The notes: generated from the letters alone by a model not told the origin. A stretch of 64,000 bases of DNA from Chitinimonas arctica (GCF_007431345.1 NZ_CP041730.1:2108001-2172000), one strand, 5' to 3'; shown: positions 1 to 8,987, counted from the stretch's first letter. A program made the numbers and translations.

Positions 1-151
1 TGCTGAAATGCTCGGAGCGGCGCGCGATATCGACCTCCAGGCCGGTTTCGATCTGGCGGAGATTCTCGTCCAGTACGCCGCACAGATTGGCCAAGCGGCC
101 ATTGTCTATCGGTTCAAAGCTGATTTCACGCGTGGCGTGCCGAACGCTCAT
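1..151 (-). CDS. phoH: PhoH family protein, 5' part only (runs off the window start)
   Basis: Reading leftward from the ATG at 151, the 50 visible codons give an N-terminus with RLANLCG, LDENLRQIE and ARRSEHF, the usual opening of PhoH-like proteins. These are cytosolic P-loop ATPases of the RNA-helicase-like type; in proteobacteria the gene normally lies between miaB and ybeY, which agrees with miaB two genes upstream here. The ATP-binding domain lies outside the window, so the call rests on the N-terminus and the context. Its ATG overlaps the stop of the acetyltransferase gene (ATGA), suggesting translational coupling in a miaB-GNAT-phoH operon. Confidence 0.8.
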   Translation of the reverse strand, partial: MSVRHATREISFEPIDNGRLANLCGVLDENLRQIETGLEVDIARRSEHFS

Positions 152-624
152 AGGGATTCCCGTACCGAGATGGAGGTAGCTAACATCTTTTCATGGCTGC
201 GCTGCGGATGGCCAACTATCGGCCGATAGGCAAGCTGGTCATAGAACCCCGCGGCCGCCCAGCTTTCGGTAAACAGCACCAGCCGCTTGAAGCGGCCGGC
301 CGCATGCGTTTCGATGGTCCGTATCAAGGCCGTGCCAACGCCTCGGCGACGAAAATCGGGGTGCACATAGACGCGCCGGACCCGCCCCAGGTGCGGATCG
401 TCGCAATCGCAATTAATTCCGCCCACGCCGGCCAGCTGACCATCCAGCTCGACCGCGAACAAGGCTTCGCCGGGCTGGTCGAAACGGTTATCGCCGCACT
501 CCCAGTCCTTGATCAACCGTCGCAGAAAGCGCAGGCCCTCGCCTTCGCTGAGAAGGCACAACTGTTCGATGTCGCCGGGCAAAGCCGTTACGCGCGCAAT
601 CCGGCGCTCGCTTCCGGTACTCAA
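148..624 (-). CDS. GNAT family N-acetyltransferase
   Basis: A 158-residue protein with the GNAT fold signature: the segment RVRRVYVHPDFRRRGVGTAL contains the acetyl-CoA pyrophosphate-binding R-x-x-G-x-G motif, and the later ESWAAAGFYDQLAYRP segment is the typical terminal A/GFY strand. It presumably transfers an acetyl group from acetyl-CoA to an amine; the substrate cannot be told from sequence. The start is a TTG that overlaps the miaB stop (TTGA), and no in-frame ATG precedes the conserved region. Insertion of a GNAT gene between miaB and phoH implies co-transcription but not necessarily shared function. Confidence 0.82.
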   Translation of the reverse strand: MSTGSERRIARVTALPGDIEQLCLLSEGEGLRFLRRLIKDWECGDNRFDQPGEALFAVELDGQLAGVGGINCDCDDPHLGRVRRVYVHPDFRRRGVGTALIRTIETHAAGRFKRLVLFTESWAAAGFYDQLAYRPIVGHPQRSHEKMLATSISVRESL

Positions 625-1964
625 GCGCTCACCACCTCACGGGTCAGGATCTCGCCACGCAAGGAGTGCGGTGCGGCCTCGGTGATCAGCACCTCGACGA
701 ACTGGTGCATCAGGCGGGCCGGGCCGGCGAAATTGACGATGCGGTTGTTATCGGTACGGCCGGCCAGCTCCTCGGCGTTCTTGCGGGCAAAACCTTCCAC
801 CAGCACCCGCTGCACGGTGCCGACCATGGCGCGCTGGACGGCCTGGGCCTGCTCTTCGATCTGGGCCTGCAAGCGGCTCAGGCGCTGGCTCTTGACGGCA
901 TCCGGCACTTCGTCGTGCAGGTCGGCGGCCGGCGTGCCGGGGCGGCGGCTATAGAGGAAGCTGAAGCTGGCATCGAAATTCAGGTCGCGCACCAGCTTCA
1001 TGGTGCGTTCGAAGTCCTCGTCGGTCTCGCCGGGGAAGCCGACGATAAAGTCGGATGACAGGCAGAGATCCGGCCGGGCTTCGCGCAGCTTGCGCACGAT
1101 GGCCTTGAATTCCAGGGTGGTGTAGCCCCGCTTCATATTCACCAGCACCCGGTCGGAGCCGGCTTGCACCGGCAGATGCAGGTGCGATACCAGCTTGGGC
1201 AGCGTGCGGTAGCAATCGATCAGGCGCTGCGTCATCTCTTTGGGATGGCTGGTGGTGTAGCGGATACGCTCGATGCCGGGGATCTCGTGCACGTACTCCA
1301 GCAGCAAGGCGAAGTCGGCGATCTCGCCGTCCTCCATCTTGCCCAGGTAGGCATTGACGTTCTGGCCCAGCAGGGTCACTTCCTTCACACCTTGCTGCGC
1401 CAGCCCGGCCACTTCCACCAGCACGTCTTCGAAGGGGCGGCTGACTTCCTGGCCACGGGTATAGGGCACCACGCAGAAGGAGCAGAACTTCGAGCAGCCT
1501 TCCATGATGGAGACGAAGGCGGTACCGCCTTCCACCCGCGCCGGCGGCATATGGTCGAATTTTTCGATTTCGGGAAAACTGATGTCGACCTGCGACGTGC
1601 CGCTTTCGCGGCGCATGGCGATCAATTCCGGCAGGCGGTGGAGGGTCTGCGGGCCAAACACCATATCCACATAAGGGGCGCGCTTGACGATGGCGGCGCC
1701 CTCCTGGCTGGCCACGCATCCACCCACGCCGATCAGCAGATTGGGGTTGCGCAGCTTCAATTCCTTGACCCGACCCAGGTCGGAAAACACTTTTTCCTGC
1801 GCCTTTTCCCGCACCGAGCAGGTATTGAACAGGATGACGTCCGCTTCTTCCGGGTTGTCCGTCTTGGTCAGGCCCTCGCTGGCATTGAGCACATCCACCA
1901 TCTTGTCCGAGTCGTACTCGTTCATCTGGCAGCCGAAGGTTTTGATGAAGACTTTCTTGCTCAC
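621..1964 (-). CDS. miaB: tRNA-2-methylthio-N6-dimethylallyladenosine synthase MiaB
   Basis: A 447-residue radical-SAM methylthiotransferase that converts i6A37 to ms2i6A37 in tRNAs reading UNN codons. The N-terminal methylthiotransferase domain has the three auxiliary cluster cysteines (C12, C49, C83), and the radical-SAM core carries the C157-x3-C161-x2-C164 motif in GCSKFCSFC. A C-terminal TRAM-like region (about 375-440) follows. Length is normal for MiaB. The start is a GTG at 1964 giving the standard opening MSKKVFIKTFGCQMN. First gene of a minus-strand operon with the acetyltransferase and phoH, each joined by 4-nt overlaps. Confidence 0.97.
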   Translation of the reverse strand: MSKKVFIKTFGCQMNEYDSDKMVDVLNASEGLTKTDNPEEADVILFNTCSVREKAQEKVFSDLGRVKELKLRNPNLLIGVGGCVASQEGAAIVKRAPYVDMVFGPQTLHRLPELIAMRRESGTSQVDISFPEIEKFDHMPPARVEGGTAFVSIMEGCSKFCSFCVVPYTRGQEVSRPFEDVLVEVAGLAQQGVKEVTLLGQNVNAYLGKMEDGEIADFALLLEYVHEIPGIERIRYTTSHPKEMTQRLIDCYRTLPKLVSHLHLPVQAGSDRVLVNMKRGYTTLEFKAIVRKLREARPDLCLSSDFIVGFPGETDEDFERTMKLVRDLNFDASFSFLYSRRPGTPAADLHDEVPDAVKSQRLSRLQAQIEEQAQAVQRAMVGTVQRVLVEGFARKNAEELAGRTDNNRIVNFAGPARLMHQFVEVLITEAAPHSLRGEILTREVVSA

Positions 1965-2024
1965 GATAAAAACCGTCCGTCAAATCAATCTGTTATGTTA
2001 CCCGTCTCGCGCGCGTACGCATAA

Positions 2025-2057
2025 GAAAAAACCCGCCGCCTGGCGGCGACGGGGTTC
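2025..2057 (-). terminator. Rho-independent terminator upstream of miaB
   Basis: On the minus strand this is a GC-rich stem (AACCCCGTCGCC ... GGCGGGTT) followed by a run of six T. It is the second of two terminators between tRNA-Met and miaB, insulating miaB from tRNA transcription. Confidence 0.75.
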
Positions 2058-2076
2058 TGCAAGTCTGCGAGTAAAC

Positions 2077-2107
2077 AAAAAGCCCGCCACCAAATGGCGA
2101 CGGGCTT
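2077..2107 (-). terminator. Rho-independent terminator of tRNA-Met
   Basis: The minus strand reads AGCCCGTCGCCATTTGGTGG-CGGGCT followed by TTTTGTTT, a GC-rich hairpin with T-tract starting about 10 nt after the tRNA CCA end. Confidence 0.8.
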
Positions 2108-2115
2108 TGAATTCT

Positions 2116-2192
2116 TGGTGGCTATGACTGGATTTGAACCAGTGACCCCAGCATTATGAGTGCTGTGCTCTAACCAACTGAGCTACATAGCC
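2116..2192 (-). tRNA. tRNA-Met (anticodon CAT), elongator type
   Basis: A 77-nt cloverleaf with acceptor GGCTATG/CATAGCC, D-arm TAGCTCAGTTGGTTAGAGCA, anticodon loop CTCATAA and T-arm GGTTCAAATCC, with the CCA end encoded. The paired first acceptor base and the close match to proteobacterial elongator Met tRNAs argue against initiator tRNA. A CAT anticodon can also belong to tRNA-Ile2 (lysidine), but the body fits Met better. Confidence 0.92.
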
Positions 2193-2208
2193 AACTGAAG
2201 AGGGCGTG

Positions 2209-2237
2209 ATTATCCATACGGCTTATCTTACCGTCAA
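2209..2237 (-). promoter_or_regulatory. Sigma-70 promoter of tRNA-Met
   Basis: The minus strand has -35 TTGACG (2232-2237) and -10 GATAAT (2209-2214) with an exact 17-nt spacer, placing the start of transcription about 10 nt before the mature tRNA 5' end. Confidence 0.7.
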
Positions 2238-2280
2238 GCGAAATGTGCCGATTGATTGACGCGCCCGCTTATTCCGCTCG

Positions 2281-3432
2281 CTAAAGCGCGCCGGATCGAT
2301 CATCGCGGCCGAATCCGGCCAGCAGCCCGGGCAAGGTCATATTCCGCGAGAAAGCGATGACCTTGAACAGTTCGCCCATCTCGGCCGGCCCCATGAGTTT
2401 CTGCACGGCGGCGGCGGCGCGGAAGTAGGCCGGGTCGTTCACATCCATCTCGCGCATCAGGTCGAGCAGACCGGCGTCCAGCAAAAAAGACGCTTGCGAG
2501 GTATAGCCTTCCAATTGCCAGCCGGCCTCGCTACCGGCGCGCCAGATGGCCGAGAAATCGACATGGGTGGTGATATCTTCCAGTCCCGGCAGGTGGAACG
2601 GGTCGGCATGGCTATGGTGGCGGTAGTGGCACATCAGCGTGCCCTGGTCTCGCTGCGGGTGGTAATACTCGGCGGCGGCGAAACCGTAGTCCGGCAGGAT
2701 CAAGGCGCCTTGCGCGACGCAGTCGGCCAGGCTGGCGACAAATGCCTGCGCTTCCAGCTGCACCTCCGTCAGGTAACCGTCCGGCAAATCGTATGCTGCC
2801 AGGCCATCGCTTATATGCGGATCGGCTAGCGGGCCATCTTGCCAGACCAAGCCATCGCGCCAGCCCACGCCCCGCTCCAGCCATTCGCCGGCAACCTTAT
2901 GCAACAGTGCGCATGGCATGGCATCCAGGACTTCATTGCCCACCATGCAACCGGTAAAACCGTTTGGCAGCGCGCTCAACCACTCGACCCGCCCGAGCAG
3001 GTCCGGTACGGCCTCGGCCAAGGTTTGCCGCTGGCGAGCCATCAATTCGGCCGACAGTTCAAGAATCCGGTAGCGCGCAGGCAGGATGCCCAAGGCAGCC
3101 AACTCCGCCAACAGGTCCGCCGCCAATCGCCCGCTTCCGGCACCGATCTCCAATACATCGCCGCCCACTTCGGCCAGCACCTGCGCGACTGGCCGGGCCA
3201 TGCTGCGCCCAAAGAGCGAGGACAATTCGGGCGCCGTGACAAAATCGCCCGCAGCGCCGAATTTTCGCGACCCGCCGGTGTAATAGCCAAAATTCGGCTC
3301 GTAGAGCGCCAGGCGCATATAGTCGGAGAAGGGCAGCCAGCCGCCCGCCGCATGGATTCGTTCGCGTATCGATGCAACAAGCGCCTGGCTGGCGGCAAGC
3401 TGGTGGGAGTCGGGCGCGGGTAGTTGATTCAT
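2281..3432 (-). CDS. MidA/NDUFAF7-like class I SAM-dependent methyltransferase (COG1565)
   Basis: A 383-residue protein with the family's N-terminal signature FGYYTGG (about 49-55) and the following F-x-T-A-P-E-L segment, then the SAM-binding glycine loop VLEIGAGSGRLAADLL (about 94-110) and GNEVLDAMP. The eukaryotic homologue NDUFAF7 methylates an arginine of complex I subunit NDUFS2; the bacterial substrate is not settled, so only the methyltransferase role is supported. Length is typical. It is transcribed away from the pteridine reductase gene, and this pairing beside ttcA is common in betaproteobacteria. Confidence 0.88.
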   Translation of the reverse strand: MNQLPAPDSHQLAASQALVASIRERIHAAGGWLPFSDYMRLALYEPNFGYYTGGSRKFGAAGDFVTAPELSSLFGRSMARPVAQVLAEVGGDVLEIGAGSGRLAADLLAELAALGILPARYRILELSAELMARQRQTLAEAVPDLLGRVEWLSALPNGFTGCMVGNEVLDAMPCALLHKVAGEWLERGVGWRDGLVWQDGPLADPHISDGLAAYDLPDGYLTEVQLEAQAFVASLADCVAQGALILPDYGFAAAEYYHPQRDQGTLMCHYRHHSHADPFHLPGLEDITTHVDFSAIWRAGSEAGWQLEGYTSQASFLLDAGLLDLMREMDVNDPAYFRAAAAVQKLMGPAEMGELFKVIAFSRNMTLPGLLAGFGRDDRSGAL

Positions 3433-3544
3433 GTGATAAATTCATTCGCAGCTATGGTCCTGCGATTTTAGCTTGAATGGGCGATTGCCCGGCCAAGCGG
3501 GTGCAAGACTCCCATTTACGGCAACACTGGCACGAGGCTCGCCT

Positions 3545-4285
3545 ATGCAGGGCAAAGTAGTACTGGTTACCGGCGGCGCGAAACGGATAGGCGCCGCCAT
3601 CGTCCGGCAATTGCACGCAGCCGGCGCGAATGTGATGCTGCATTACCGCAGCGCGCACACGGAAGCGCGGGCGCTGGCCGCCGAACTGAATCTGCAGCGC
3701 CCCAATTCGGTCGCCATCACGCAGGCCGACCTGCTCAATATCGCCGGCTTACCGGTGCTGGTTCAGCAGACCCTGGCGCATTTCGGTCGGCTCGATGCGC
3801 TGGTCAATAATGCTTCCAGCTTCTTTCCGACGCCGGTTGGCGATATCGACGAGCACAATTGGCTGGACCTGATGGGCAGCAATCTCAAGGCGCCGCTCTT
3901 CCTGGCCCAGGCCGCCGCGCCTGAGCTGAAAAAGCAGAATGGCTGCATCGTCAGCATCGCGGACATCCATGCCGAGCGGCCGATGAAGGGTCACGTGGTC
4001 TATTCCATCGCCAAGGCCGGCCTGGTCGCCATGACCCGCTCGCTGGCGCGCGAGTTGGCGCCGGAAGTACGGGTCAACGCGGTCGCGCCGGGCGCCAATA
4101 TCTGGCCGGACGGCGAATCGGTGTTCGACGAGCTGGCCAGACAGCGGATTGCCGGCACCATTCCGCTGAAACGGGTGGGCGAGCCGGACGACCTGGCCCG
4201 CACAATTGTGTTTCTGATCAAGGACGCACCGTATATCACCGGCCAAGTTATCAACGTCGACGGTGGCCGCAGCGTTTATCTCTGA
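3545..4285 (+). CDS. Pteridine reductase-like short-chain dehydrogenase (FolM/PTR1 type)
   Basis: A 247-residue NADPH-dependent SDR. The cofactor motif is TGGAKRIG (9-16), the Arg-containing variant seen in pteridine reductases rather than the general TGxxxGxG, followed by NNASSFFPTPVG (88-99) and the catalytic Y153-x3-K157. The segments ADIHAERPMKGH and VNAVAPGANIWP match the pteridine reductase family, which reduces dihydrobiopterin or dihydrofolate. The ATG at 3545 is preferred because the glycine-rich strand begins right after it; an upstream in-frame extension lacks homology. Probably read with ttcA, whose start lies 57 nt downstream. Confidence 0.85.
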   Translation: MQGKVVLVTGGAKRIGAAIVRQLHAAGANVMLHYRSAHTEARALAAELNLQRPNSVAITQADLLNIAGLPVLVQQTLAHFGRLDALVNNASSFFPTPVGDIDEHNWLDLMGSNLKAPLFLAQAAAPELKKQNGCIVSIADIHAERPMKGHVVYSIAKAGLVAMTRSLARELAPEVRVNAVAPGANIWPDGESVFDELARQRIAGTIPLKRVGEPDDLARTIVFLIKDAPYITGQVINVDGGRSVYL

Positions 4286-4342
4286 CGCATTCGTTAAAAT
4301 ACCCTGTAAAATCACGCCCTTTCGTATTTTCTGGTGGGCCCA

Positions 4343-5290
4343 ATGGACGCCGTAGCAAGCAAGACCCCACTGACCGAAGCCGAGCAGAAGGCTAAACACG
4401 GCCTCGACAAGCTGAGCAAGCGCCTACGCCACGCGGTCGGCGATGCGATCAACGACTTCGGCATGATCGAACAAGGCGACCGCATCATGGTGTGCATGTC
4501 CGGCGGCAAGGACAGCTACACCATGCTGGATATCCTGCTCGGCCTGCAAAAGAGCGCGCCCATCGATTTCGAGATCATTGCCGTCAATCTCGACCAGAAG
4601 CAGCCGGACTTCCCCGAGCAGGTATTGCCCGATTATCTGTCCGCCCTGGGAGTGGAATACCGCATCATCGAGGAGGACACCTACTCCATCGTCAAGCGGG
4701 TGATCACCGAGGGCAAGACCACCTGCGGGCTGTGCTCGCGGCTGCGGCGCGGTATCCTGTACCGGGTGGCGGATGAATTGGGCTGCACCAAGATCGCACT
4801 GGGACACCATCGCGACGACATCCTGGAAACCCTGTTCCTCAATATGTTCCATGGCGGGCGCCTGAAAGCCATGCCGCCCAAGCTGGTCAGCGATGACGGC
4901 CGCCATATGGTCATCCGGCCGCTGGCCTACTGCCGCGAAAAGGACATCGAGCGCTACGCCGCGCTGCGCGCCTTCCCCATCATTCCCTGCAATCTGTGCG
5001 GCTCGCAGCCGAATCTGCAGCGCGAGGTGGTGGGACAGATGCTGAAGGATTGGGACAAGCGCTTCCCGGGCCGGCTGGAAACCATGTTCCGCTCGCTGCA
5101 GAACATCGTGCCTTCGCACCTGGCCGACCCGAAGCGTTTCGATTTCAAGGGTCTTGCCACCCAGGATGCGCCTTTCGAGGATGGCGATACGGCCTTTGAC
5201 GCCATCGAACTGCCGGCACAATCGCCCGACCATCCCTTCGCCGCCATCAGCATTCTGGATAGCCGCGACCGCACGGGCGGGTGCCACTGA
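4343..5290 (+). CDS. ttcA: tRNA 2-thiocytidine(32) synthetase TtcA
   Basis: A 315-residue [4Fe-4S]-dependent tRNA thiolase that makes s2C32. The PP-loop SGGKDS is at 53-58. CGLC (128-131) and CNLC (216-219) supply the cysteines expected for cluster binding. The ATG at 4343 is chosen over a GTG nine bases earlier because the N-terminus then matches the family, with GGTGGG as a modest ribosome-binding site. The stop codon overlaps the ATG of the next gene (TGATG), so the two are translationally coupled. Confidence 0.96.
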   Translation: MDAVASKTPLTEAEQKAKHGLDKLSKRLRHAVGDAINDFGMIEQGDRIMVCMSGGKDSYTMLDILLGLQKSAPIDFEIIAVNLDQKQPDFPEQVLPDYLSALGVEYRIIEEDTYSIVKRVITEGKTTCGLCSRLRRGILYRVADELGCTKIALGHHRDDILETLFLNMFHGGRLKAMPPKLVSDDGRHMVIRPLAYCREKDIERYAALRAFPIIPCNLCGSQPNLQREVVGQMLKDWDKRFPGRLETMFRSLQNIVPSHLADPKRFDFKGLATQDAPFEDGDTAFDAIELPAQSPDHPFAAISILDSRDRTGGCH

Positions 5291-6072
5291 TGCGTTTCGG
5301 CAAGCGAGTACATAAGTCGCCCCACGACGATGTGGTGGTGGACGTCAGCGAAAAGGACGGCATCCGCTCCCTGCACCTTGGCTCCGAAGCCATTCAAAGC
5401 TCGATGCGGGTGCGCGACCCCTATGAGCTGGTACTGGGCTACAGCCGCTGCATGTTCGGTTTCCTGCTGTTCCGCGAAGCGCCGCGCGATATGGTGATGA
5501 TTGGCCTGGGCGGCGGCTCCATCGCCAAGTTCGTGCATCGCCATATGCCCAACACCCGGGCGGTCTCGGTGGAACTGGTACCGCAGATCGTCAGCGTGGC
5601 GCGTTCGATGTTTTTCCTGCCGCCCGACGACGAGCGCCACCACGTGGTCATCGGCGACGGCGCGGCCTATATCGAAAACCTGGTCAACCCGGTGGATGTG
5701 ATCATGCTGGACGCCTATGGCGCCGCCGGTATCGCGGAACCGCTATCCACCGAGGATTTCTTCGGCCGCTGCCGCGACCACCTGACGCCCGAGGGCGTGC
5801 TGCTGGTCAATCTGTGGGGCTCGGACTCGAAGTTCAACGCCTATGTGGACCGGCTGACCCGCGCCTTCGATGGACTGGTGCTATGCCTGCCGGCACGCCA
5901 GCGTGGCAACGTCACGGCAATCTGCTTCAAGCGGGGCTGCAACAGTCCGACCTGGGCGGCGCTGAGCGAGCGCGCCACTCAGCTGGAAGCACAATACCCG
6001 CTGGAGTTCAGCGAATTTGCTACCGATCTGAGCCGCATGAACGTGCACAACGACAGGCGTCTGCTGGTTTAG
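5290..6072 (+). CDS. Spermidine synthase-like (polyamine aminopropyltransferase fold) methyltransferase-family protein
   Basis: A 260-residue protein with the SAM/dcSAM-binding core of the SpeE family: GLGGGSIAKFVH (about 75-86), the acidic strand end SVELVP, GDGAAYIEN, and VIMLDAYG. It lacks the long membrane part of fused MFS-type homologues. The substrate-side residues of true spermidine synthases are not evident, so a polyamine role is uncertain and it may be an uncharacterised methyltransferase-like paralogue. The ATG overlaps the last base of the ttcA stop, indicating coupled expression with tRNA thiolation. Confidence 0.75.
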   Translation: MRFGKRVHKSPHDDVVVDVSEKDGIRSLHLGSEAIQSSMRVRDPYELVLGYSRCMFGFLLFREAPRDMVMIGLGGGSIAKFVHRHMPNTRAVSVELVPQIVSVARSMFFLPPDDERHHVVIGDGAAYIENLVNPVDVIMLDAYGAAGIAEPLSTEDFFGRCRDHLTPEGVLLVNLWGSDSKFNAYVDRLTRAFDGLVLCLPARQRGNVTAICFKRGCNSPTWAALSERATQLEAQYPLEFSEFATDLSRMNVHNDRRLLV

Positions 6073-6166
6073 TACGAAAGAGGGAGAATCCGTGCGGTGT
6101 TTGCTTTCCATCACCGTGCCAATGTGAAAAAATCGAGACAATTTAACGATTTCCACGGTGATAACC

Positions 6167-6685
6167 ATGCTCGATAGAGACGGCTATCGCCCCAACGTTG
6201 GCATCATCATCTGCAACGACAAGAATCAGGTATTTTGGGGCAAACGCGTACGCGAACATTCCTGGCAATTTCCCCAGGGCGGCATCAAGTCGGGCGAAAC
6301 CCCCGAGCAGGCCATGTTCCGAGAGTTGATGGAAGAAACGGGCCTGCGGCCCGAGCACGTACGCATCCTGGGGCGCACGCGGGACTGGCTGCGCTATGAC
6401 GTGCCCACCCACTGGGTAAGGCGCGAATGGCGAGGCACCTATAAGGGCCAGAAACAGATCTGGTTCCTGCTGCGCCTGGTCGGCCGCGAGTGCGATGTGT
6501 CCCTGCGCGCCTCGCACCACCCGGAGTTCGATGCCTGGCGCTGGAACGAGTATTGGGCGCCGCTGGAGGCGGTCATCGAATTCAAGCGGGGCGTGTATGA
6601 ACACGCCCTGTCCGAGCTTGCCCGTTTTTTGACGCCCAGCCCCCGTCAAAAGTCCCAGGTCCGCCAGCAAGCATCGCAAGAATAG
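6167..6685 (+). CDS. rppH: RNA pyrophosphohydrolase RppH
   Basis: A 172-residue Nudix hydrolase that removes pyrophosphate from 5'-triphosphorylated RNA and so starts 5'-end-dependent decay. The full Nudix box is at residues 38-60 (G38-x5-E44-x7-R52-E53-L-M-E56-E57-x-G59). The opening MLDRDGYRPNVGIIICN is the standard RppH N-terminus, which sets the start at the ATG 6167 rather than the in-frame GTG nine bases earlier. Length fits the family. A weak inverted repeat (ATAGCCTC ... GAGGCTAT, 6682-6719) spans the stop codon and might act as terminator. Confidence 0.95.
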   Translation: MLDRDGYRPNVGIIICNDKNQVFWGKRVREHSWQFPQGGIKSGETPEQAMFRELMEETGLRPEHVRILGRTRDWLRYDVPTHWVRREWRGTYKGQKQIWFLLRLVGRECDVSLRASHHPEFDAWRWNEYWAPLEAVIEFKRGVYEHALSELARFLTPSPRQKSQVRQQASQE

Positions 6686-6781
6686 CCTCATTCAGCTACC
6701 GTTTATGTTGAGAGGCTATATTGTTGCCCCTACTGCAATCGGCAACTTGGTTGCATCGCACAATAACGTTACCATCATGAC

Positions 6782-7798
6782 ATGCGACAAAAAATACTCG
6801 TCACCGGAGGAGCCGGTTATATAGGCAGCCACACTTGCGTGGAATTGCTGGCGGCGGATTACGACATAGTCGTGGTCGATAATTTCTCGAATAGCAAACC
6901 AGCCGTCCTGGACCGGGTTGCGCAAATTGCCGGTCGCGCCATCGTTTGGCACGAGGGTGATTTGCGCAATCGCAGTTTGCTGCGGCAGTTATTCGATCGC
7001 CACCATTTTGCCGGCGTGTTGCATTGCGCCGGCGTCAAGGCAATTGCCGAAGCGCAGCGTTTACCGCTCAAATACTATCAGCACAATCTGGAAGCCAGCC
7101 TGACCTTGCTGGACGTCATGGCCGAACGGGGGGTGCAGCGCCTGGTATTCAGTTCATCCGCGACGGTATATGGCGAGGCGGCGCGCGTTCCGTACCGCGA
7201 AGAGGCGCCGCTGGCGCCCAATACCGTCTATGGCCGCAGCAAGATGATGGTCGAGGATGTCCTGCACGACCTGGTGCAAGCGGACCCGGCCTGGCATATC
7301 GCCATCCTGCGCTATTTCAATCCGGTCGGCGCGCATCCGTCCGGCCTGATAGGCGAAGACCCTAGCGGTCCGATCAATAATCTGATGCCGCATATCTGCC
7401 AGGTTGCCATCGGCAAGCAGGCCGAGCTCTCTATTTTCGGCCACGACTATCCCACGCCGGATGGTACCGGTGTCAGGGATTACCTGCATGTAATGGATAT
7501 GGCCGCGGGCCATGTAAAGGCGCTGCAATACCTCTCCGGCGAAAGCGGCTTGCTTACCCTCAATCTGGGCATGGGCCGCGGGCATAGCGTGCTGGAAGTC
7601 TTGCGGGCGTTCGAACAGGTTTGCGGAATTCGCATCCCCTCCCGCTATGTACCACGCAGAGCCGGCGACCTGGCCTGCTATTACGCCGATGCCTGCCGCG
7701 CCGCCGATGTGCTTGGCTGGCGAGCCAAACGCAGCCTGTTTGAAATGTGTGCCGATGCTTGGCGTTGGCAGGTACAAAATCCAAATGGATATGAATAA
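6782..7798 (+). CDS. galE: UDP-glucose 4-epimerase GalE
   Basis: A 338-residue extended SDR that interconverts UDP-glucose and UDP-galactose. It has the NAD-binding TGGAGYIG motif (8-15), catalytic S125/S126 and Y150-x3-K154, and the conserved RYFNPVGAHPSG and GTGVRDY segments. Length is the family norm. A monocistronic arrangement is likely. The product UDP-galactose could feed the glycosyltransferase and sugar-phosphate transferase genes that follow at 8074-9611. Confidence 0.95.
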   Translation: MRQKILVTGGAGYIGSHTCVELLAADYDIVVVDNFSNSKPAVLDRVAQIAGRAIVWHEGDLRNRSLLRQLFDRHHFAGVLHCAGVKAIAEAQRLPLKYYQHNLEASLTLLDVMAERGVQRLVFSSSATVYGEAARVPYREEAPLAPNTVYGRSKMMVEDVLHDLVQADPAWHIAILRYFNPVGAHPSGLIGEDPSGPINNLMPHICQVAIGKQAELSIFGHDYPTPDGTGVRDYLHVMDMAAGHVKALQYLSGESGLLTLNLGMGRGHSVLEVLRAFEQVCGIRIPSRYVPRRAGDLACYYADACRAADVLGWRAKRSLFEMCADAWRWQVQNPNGYE

Positions 7799-8073
7799 GT
7801 CTGTGTCATTCCGCCCAGGAATATAATTTCTTGTTCATTTCGATTCTTTATCGCCTTCTGAATTTCCTGTTCGAATCAAGCATTTTGGGCGGGACAGGCA
7901 GCGTCCGCCGCGATGCCTGCCTGTTCAAATAATTAGCTAACCGCTATATAAATAAATACGGAATTACATGAACGGCAAGGTAGGCAAGACATTCACCTCC
8001 CGCCCTCATGCCAATTGCCTTGAGATACGCAAATGAATAAACAGCGTCGCCTATTCGAATCAACCTTGCCCGC
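7799..8073. other. AT-rich intergenic region after galE
   Basis: No supported gene. A short inverted repeat (ACAGGCA 7894-7900 with TGCCTGT 7918-7924) may be a weak galE terminator. The AT-rich stretch around 7926-7970 could hold the promoter of the glycosyltransferase gene, but no clear -35/-10 pair is visible. Confidence 0.35.
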
Positions 8074-8985
8074 ATGATACGGGTCGGTTTACTTGTTCCC
8101 ACGCTGAATGCCGGACCCGCTTGGCCAGCCTGGCTGGCGGCGCTGGCCGGCCAAACCCGTCAACCCGACCGGGTGTTGGTCATCGATTCCAGCTCCAGCG
8201 ACCAAACTTTCGCGCTGGCCCAGCAAGCGGGCCTGGAAGTACGGCGGATAGAGCGGACACAGTTCGATCATGGCGCAACACGGCAATGGGGCGTCGAGAT
8301 ACTGGCGGACTGCGAGCTGATCGTCTGCCTGACCCAGGATGCCTTGCTGGATACACCGGAGGCGCTGCGCGTATTGCTGACGGCCTTCGACGACCCGGCG
8401 GTCGGCGCGGCATTCGGGCGGCAACTGCCGCACCTGGACGCCAACCCTATCGCGGCACATGCTCGCCACTTCAATTACCCCCCCCGCTCCCGCGTGCTTT
8501 CGCTGGAGGATCGCGCGCGTTTCGGTCTTAAGACGGCATTCTGCTCCAACTCTTTCGCGGCATGGCGTCGCAGTGCACTGATGGCATGCGGTGGTTTTCC
8601 CGCCCATACGCTGCTGGCGGAAGATATGCTGGCCTGTGCACGGATGCTGTTGTCGAACTGGCGGGTTGCCTATGTCGCGGAGGCCAACGCCCGCCACTCG
8701 CACAACTACGGCTTCGCTGCGGAGTTCCGGCGCTACTTCGACACGGGCGCCCTGCACGCCTTCGAGCCTTGGCTATTACGGGAATTCGGCCGGGTCGAAG
8801 GCGAGGGTATGAATTACGTCCGCTCGGAATGGGCGGCGCTGCAAAGCGCCGGGATGGCTTGGCGTCTCAAGGCCGTGCTGGCAAACACCGCCAAGTTCAC
8901 AGGCTACAAGGCCGGCAAATATGGACGCCACCTCCCCAGGTCGCTATGCCGGCGGCTCAGCCTGCATCCCGCCTGGTGGCGATGA
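8074..8985 (+). CDS. Glycosyltransferase family 2 (rhamnosyltransferase-like)
   Basis: A 303-residue GT-A fold enzyme. The N-terminal nucleotide-binding strand is VGLLVPTLNAG, then VLVIDSSSSDQT, and the FDHGATRQWG segment that marks RfbF/rhamnosyltransferase-like GT2 enzymes. The later LAEDMLACARML supplies the acidic base region. The donor sugar is not certain; homologues move rhamnose or other hexoses onto lipid-linked glycans. The gene converges with the sugar-transferase gene, the stop codons being only 2 bp apart with no terminator between them. Confidence 0.82.
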   Translation: MIRVGLLVPTLNAGPAWPAWLAALAGQTRQPDRVLVIDSSSSDQTFALAQQAGLEVRRIERTQFDHGATRQWGVEILADCELIVCLTQDALLDTPEALRVLLTAFDDPAVGAAFGRQLPHLDANPIAAHARHFNYPPRSRVLSLEDRARFGLKTAFCSNSFAAWRRSALMACGGFPAHTLLAEDMLACARMLLSNWRVAYVAEANARHSHNYGFAAEFRRYFDTGALHAFEPWLLREFGRVEGEGMNYVRSEWAALQSAGMAWRLKAVLANTAKFTGYKAGKYGRHLPRSLCRRLSLHPAWWR

Positions 8986-8987
8986 GT

